Shown here: positions 60,501 through 64,000 of the stretch, in pieces
Layout of the letters: every line of letters starts with the position of its first letter
Position numbering within the stretch: the first letter of the stretch is position 1
NCBI RefSeq assembly: GCF_042646605.1
Contig: NZ_JBHRUG010000019.1
Span: 124,001-188,000, forward strand
Reading direction: 5' to 3'
Length of the DNA: 64,000 nucleotides
Source: Litchfieldella rifensis
GTDB taxonomy: Bacteria; Pseudomonadota; Gammaproteobacteria; Pseudomonadales; Halomonadaceae
Program-made: the position numbers and the translations under genes
The notes under the pieces: model-generated
Told to the model about the DNA's origin: nothing
Databases searched by the model: none
The model's input: the letters and a program-made list of their open reading frames with translations, nothing else

Positions 60501-60760
60501 ACCGGCACCTCATCGAGGTCGTCGGCGTGTCGTGCGCCGCTGAGGCGCGGGAGGCGCCGCGACCCTGTGCAAAGCGAGTGACTTTCACCCTAGGCGAGGA
60601 CGGCGGGGGCCACAAGTTGTCTGCTGCCGATCCGCACCGCGTTCCATGCGGCGCTTGCCTGGGCACCACTGCCGGCGTTGAAAGCCGTGCCGTGCGAAGC
60701 CCCGGCCAAGCGGCTCGTTTACTTCTACTTTTGGTAGATGAGTCGAGTCAAAGGCACATC

Positions 60761-60772
60761 AACAACAAGGAG
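60761..60772 (+). promoter_or_regulatory. Hfq/Crc catabolite-activity (CA) motif abutting the dctP Shine-Dalgarno
   Basis: AACAACAA (AANAANAA pattern) at 60761-60768 directly precedes GGAG (60769-60772), 10 nt before the dctP ATG. In Pseudomonas, Hfq with Crc binds such motifs at the ribosome site to repress translation. A crc gene is present in this window. Confidence 0.55.
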
Positions 60773-60782
60773 CCAATCATCC

Positions 60783-61823
60783 ATGTCATCGATCCCTCGT
60801 TCTCCGCTCAAGGCCATGGTGTCGGCGTGCCTACTGAGTGCGGCCACCCTGGCCGCCACGGCCCAGGCGGCGACTACCGTCAACCTCAGCTACAACGGCG
60901 CGCCCGACCCCGACAAGAATGCCGTGCACGTCTTCGCCACCAACCTCAAGGATCTGGTGGAGGAGAAGACCGATGGTGAGCTCGAGCTGAAGCTCTATCC
61001 CAACAGCCAGTTGGGCGAGGAAGAGGAGCGCATGGAGCAGACGATGAACACCCCCAGCCTGAACGTGGCGTCCTTCGCCGGGATGTCGCCGCTGGTCCCG
61101 GAGATCTTCGTCAGCGCCATCCCGTTCCTGTTCGAGGACTTCGAGGATGCGCGCACCTTCTTCGATGAGGGCGAGTATTGGCAGGAGGTCGAGAACGCCC
61201 TGCGCGAGCGCACCGGTATCGAGTTGCTGGCCGTGGTCGAGGAGGGCGGCTTCCTGGCCTTCACCAACAACCAGAGGCCGATTCATTCGCCGGCCGACTT
61301 CGAGGGGCTGCGCTTTCGCGCCATGGACCCCAGCCAGGTCGCGCTCTACGAGGCCTTCGGCGCCTCGGGCACGCCGATCCCCTGGACCGAGGTCTACATG
61401 GCGCTGCGCACCGGGGTGGCCGACGGCCAGATGAACCCGCCGATGTACATCATCCTGGGTAGTCTCTACGAGGTGCAGGACTACCTGACCCTGGCCAACA
61501 TCCAGTACTCCGACCAGTTTTTGGTCGGCAACGGCGAGATGATCGACGGCTGGGACGCGGACATTCGCGAAGCGTTCCTGGAGGCGGTCAATGAGGCCAC
61601 TATCATGGCCCGCGAGCACAACGAAGCCAAAGTGGACGAGCGCATCGCCTACCTCGCAGAGCAGGGCATGGAGGTCATCCGGCCCGCCAGCGAGGACCTG
61701 GCGGCGTTCCGCGAAATCGGGCAGCCGGCCTATCTCGAGTGGCTCACCGAGGAGCAGGACATCGACCAGCGCTGGATCGACATGGCGCTGGAAGATGCCG
61801 GCATGACACAGCTGGCCGAGTGA
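60783..61823 (+). CDS. TRAP transporter substrate-binding protein DctP family
   Basis: 346 residues with a signal peptide (about 1-33, ending ATAQA). The DctP fold is visible: NLSYNGAPDPDKNAVHVFATNLKDLVEEKTDGELELKLYPNSQLGEEEERMEQT, PFLFEDFEDARTFFD, the anion-binding Arg segment GLRFRAMDPSQVALYEAFGASGTPIPWTEVYMALRTGVADGQMNP. Binds a carboxylate ligand; identity unknown. AAGGAG precedes the chosen ATG. A CA motif and a downstream intercistronic hairpin suggest post-transcriptional control. Confidence 0.9.
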   Translation: MSSIPRSPLKAMVSACLLSAATLAATAQAATTVNLSYNGAPDPDKNAVHVFATNLKDLVEEKTDGELELKLYPNSQLGEEEERMEQTMNTPSLNVASFAGMSPLVPEIFVSAIPFLFEDFEDARTFFDEGEYWQEVENALRERTGIELLAVVEEGGFLAFTNNQRPIHSPADFEGLRFRAMDPSQVALYEAFGASGTPIPWTEVYMALRTGVADGQMNPPMYIILGSLYEVQDYLTLANIQYSDQFLVGNGEMIDGWDADIREAFLEAVNEATIMAREHNEAKVDERIAYLAEQGMEVIRPASEDLAAFREIGQPAYLEWLTEEQDIDQRWIDMALEDAGMTQLAE

Positions 61824-61840
61824 TCGCCATCGCCTAACGG

Positions 61841-61859
61841 CAGGGAGCTCGTCTCCCTG
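61841..61859 (+). promoter_or_regulatory. Intercistronic hairpin between dctP and dctQ
   Basis: CAGGGAG-CTCGT-CTCCCTG forms a 7-bp stem after the dctP stop, without a T-run. Such hairpins can protect the binding-protein mRNA and lower permease expression. Confidence 0.45.
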
Positions 61860-61904
61860 TCGGTCTTCCCGCTATGCTCTTCTCGTCAAGTCAGGGATGC
61901 CGAT

Positions 61905-62396
61905 ATGACATCGCTTCGCTCGCGGGTGCTGGCGGTCAGCCGTCCCGTGTCGCTGTTCGTCGCCAGTGCGCTGCTGCTGATCAACCTGGCCGTGATCCTG
62001 TATGGCGTGTTCATGCGCTACCTGGCCGGCGGTGCGCCGATCTGGACGGACGAGCTGGCGCGTTTCCTGATCATCGGCAGCGTGATGCTGGCGGCAGGCG
62101 CGGTATGGGTCGAGGGCGGCCATATGCGCGTCGCCCTGATCGAGCGCTTGCTGCCCGCCCCGCTGTGCCGCCTGCTCCATCTCTACCAGTGGCTGCTGAC
62201 GCTGGGCCTGGTCATCGCCGGAGCCGTGTTCAGCTATCGCTATGCCCAGTCGGTGGCGATGTTCACCACCTCGGGCCTGGGCATCAGCCGCACCGTGCCG
62301 ATGCTGTCGCTGCCGATCGGCTTCGGCCTGCTGGCCTGGCAGGCGTTGTGGTACGGACCGGCGCCGCTCCCGTCCCAGGCGGAGGAAGCCGTATGA
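61905..62396 (+). CDS. TRAP transporter small permease subunit DctQ family
   Basis: 163 residues with four membrane helices. VFMRYLAGGAPIWTDELARFLIIGSVMLAAGAVWVEGGHMRVALIERLLP is the DctQ family core. Its stop overlaps the dctM start (ATGA), so translation is coupled. Confidence 0.9.
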   Translation: MTSLRSRVLAVSRPVSLFVASALLLINLAVILYGVFMRYLAGGAPIWTDELARFLIIGSVMLAAGAVWVEGGHMRVALIERLLPAPLCRLLHLYQWLLTLGLVIAGAVFSYRYAQSVAMFTTSGLGISRTVPMLSLPIGFGLLAWQALWYGPAPLPSQAEEAV

Positions 62397-63670
62397 CCCT
62401 GACCATGCTCGTGGTCTTCCTGGCGCACGTATTGTTGGGCCTGCCGCTGTTCCTGGCCTTGCTGACCACGGCGGTGGTCGGCTTCCTGTTCGTCGATCTG
62501 GCGATGCTGCCGCGCATGCTGCCGCAGCAGTTCTTCGGCGGCATCAACGTGTTCTCGCTGATGGCGATTCCGCTGTTCATCCTGGCCGGCAACCTGATGA
62601 ACGCCAGCGGCCTGACCGAACGGCTGATGGGACTGGCGCGGCTGTTGGTGGGGCACCTGCGCGGTGGCATGGGGCACGTCAACGTGGTGTCGAGCGTGTT
62701 CTTCGCCGGGGTCAATGGCTCGGCGGTAGCCGACACCTCGGCGCTGGGCTCGTTGCTGGTGCCTTCGATGCGCAAGGAGGGCTATTCGACGGCCTTCGCG
62801 GCCGGACTGACGGCCGGCAGTTCGCTGATCGGGCCGATCATTCCGCCCAGCATCTTCATGATCCTGTATGCCTCGCTGACCAATACCTCGGTGGGCGACC
62901 TGTTCCTGGGCGGCGTGATCCCGGGCCTGATCCTGGGTATGGCGTTCATGGCCATGAACGCCTGGTATGCCTGGCGTCGGGGCATGACGACACGCGGCCA
63001 GTGGCCCTCACTCGGCGAACTGGGCATGGCGGCGATCGGGGCGCTACCGGCGCTGATCGCGCCATTCATCATCGTCGCCGGCATCGTGATGGGCTTCGTC
63101 ACGCCGACCGAGTCGGGGGCGCTGACCGCGCTCTATGTCGCCCTGTGCGGCGTGCTGCTGGGGCAATTGCGGCTGGCGGACTTCTGGAACGCGATCGTCG
63201 TTACCACGCGGCTGACGTCGGCGATCTTCCTGATCATGGCCGCCGCGGCGACCATCAGCTGGTTGCTCTCCTATGCCCAGGTACCGGCGCAGTTCGTGTC
63301 GCTGCTCGCGCCCTATGTCGAGCAGCCGGTGATGATCCTGCTGCTGCTCAGTGCCATCACCTTCGTCACCGGGATGTTCATGGAAGAGGTCTCGGCGCTG
63401 ATGCTGCTGACACCGATCTTCTCGCCGGTGGCGATGATGGCAGGCATCGACCCGGTGCATCTGGGCATCATCATCACGCTCAATATCACCATCGCTTTGA
63501 TCACGCCGCCGATGGGTGCCTGCGTGTTCGTCGCCGCCGCCGTCAGCCGGCTCGAGATCACGGCGCTGTTCCGCACCATCTGGCCGTTCGTGTTGATGGC
63601 ACTGCTGGTGCTGCTACTGCTGATCCTGTTTCCCGGGCTGACGCTGTGGCTGCCCTCGGCGCTCGGCTAG
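62393..63670 (+). CDS. TRAP transporter large permease subunit DctM family
   Basis: 425 residues starting MTLTMLVVFLAHVLLGLPLFLALL, at the ATG overlapping the dctQ stop; the longer open frame from 61874 is a frame artefact across dctQ. About 12 helices. NVVSSVFFAGVNGSAVADTSALGSLLVPSMRKEGYSTAFAAGLTAGSSLIGPIIPPSIFMILYA and MEEVSALMLLTPIFSP are DctM signatures. Confidence 0.92.
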   Translation: MTLTMLVVFLAHVLLGLPLFLALLTTAVVGFLFVDLAMLPRMLPQQFFGGINVFSLMAIPLFILAGNLMNASGLTERLMGLARLLVGHLRGGMGHVNVVSSVFFAGVNGSAVADTSALGSLLVPSMRKEGYSTAFAAGLTAGSSLIGPIIPPSIFMILYASLTNTSVGDLFLGGVIPGLILGMAFMAMNAWYAWRRGMTTRGQWPSLGELGMAAIGALPALIAPFIIVAGIVMGFVTPTESGALTALYVALCGVLLGQLRLADFWNAIVVTTRLTSAIFLIMAAAATISWLLSYAQVPAQFVSLLAPYVEQPVMILLLLSAITFVTGMFMEEVSALMLLTPIFSPVAMMAGIDPVHLGIIITLNITIALITPPMGACVFVAAAVSRLEITALFRTIWPFVLMALLVLLLLILFPGLTLWLPSALG

Positions 63671-63703
63671 GCCCTGACGCTTGCCCCGATCTGGAATTCC
63701 CAC

Positions 63704-64000
63704 ATGAAGACTTCCGAAACCGCCAAGACACCGATTCCCCACCTCGCCGAGCCGTGCTGGGACGACGTGAGCCGCCTGCCGATCGAGCCTGGCGACGAGC
63801 CCCTGGTGCCGATGAGCCTGGCGCCCGAGCCGGTCAAGGTGTTTCCCGCCTATGCCCGGCTCGGCATTCCCGGCGCGGTGCCGGAGTGCTATGTGCGCGA
63901 AAGCGTCTACCGACGCCTGCTGTTGGTAGCGCGCGCGCTGCCGCCGGGTACCGGCCTGGTGGTGCTGGATGGCTGGCGCCCCTGGCGGGTGCAGCAGTAC
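63704..64000 (+). CDS. M15-family D-Ala-D-Ala dipeptidase, 5' part
   Basis: First 99 codons of a gene cut by the window end. MKTSETAKTPIPHLAEPCWDDVSRLPI is followed by ECYVRESVYRRLLLVARALPPGTGLVVLDGWRPWRVQQY, which matches the DdpX/VanX type region preceding the zinc site (usual xVyDayRP...). The zinc ligands lie beyond the window. Its place 33 bp after dctM suggests that the TRAP system may import a substrate linked to this peptidase, which is inference. Confidence 0.7.
   Translation, partial: MKTSETAKTPIPHLAEPCWDDVSRLPIEPGDEPLVPMSLAPEPVKVFPAYARLGIPGAVPECYVRESVYRRLLLVARALPPGTGLVVLDGWRPWRVQQY

Overview
The window is chromosomal DNA of a high-GC gammaproteobacterium, most likely a halophilic member of the Halomonadaceae (Halomonas/Chromohalobacter type). 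This rests on gene content and order: acidic proteins, BCCT, TRAP and Na+/amino-acid symporters, a split class II ribonucleotide reductase, and a conserved block resembling the one I remember from Pseudomonas (phoR-phoB-ubiA-ubiC, rubredoxin reductase-HU, recG-oxyR, spoT-rpoZ-gmk, yicC-rph-crc-pyrE). The genus is an inference; no marker was searched.

Layout. 1-14.5 kb is core: phosphate two-component system with tandem Pho boxes, ubiquinone genes, HU, a (GCTACGG)15 tandem repeat, recG, oxyR, a PagL-like outer-membrane deacylase, ridA, and gmk-rpoZ-spoT. 14.6-29.3 kb is an accessory insertion between gmk and yicC. It holds two MFS exporters and two regulated modules. The first is a histidine kinase, a sigma-54 activator, an AGCS symporter and a glutaminase, with a visible -24/-12 promoter and TATAACCAA-type enhancer repeats. 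The second is a LysR-linked set (hydrolase, cyclophilin-like protein, two-subunit molybdenum hydroxylase, MFS exporter) sharing a 15-bp operator-like box. 29.4-39.6 kb returns to core: yicC, rph, a catalytically degenerate Crc, pyrE, trmL, rep, a tandem dihaem cytochrome c, tRNA-Arg(CCG), ribB and a NUDIX hydrolase. 39.6-47.4 kb is a catabolic cluster (GntR regulator, CMD protein, flavin reductase, aldehyde dehydrogenase, alpha/beta hydrolase, DUF1185 protein, BCCT transporter, luciferase-type monooxygenase) resembling the trigonelline (N-methylnicotinate) pathway, with two mirror-image GntR operators in its divergent promoter.

48.9-52.9 kb carries nrdJa-nrdJb. NrdJa is interrupted by a 374-residue LAGLIDADG intein placed directly before the radical cysteine of the N-P-C-G-E motif, and the intein ends in Gly-Gln instead of His-Asn. 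52.9-64 kb holds a GST, a NitT/TauT ABC transporter, an MFS gene remnant, a PaoABC-type molybdenum aldehyde oxidoreductase, a TRAP transporter whose dctP Shine-Dalgarno abuts an AANAANAA Hfq/Crc motif, and the start of an M15 dipeptidase gene cut by the window end.

Three interspersed 143-162-bp repeats with inverted ends lie at gene borders. They share a central hairpin framed by (G/A)GAG and TGAG whose stem sequence differs between families while pairing is kept. Two of them overlap stop codons.
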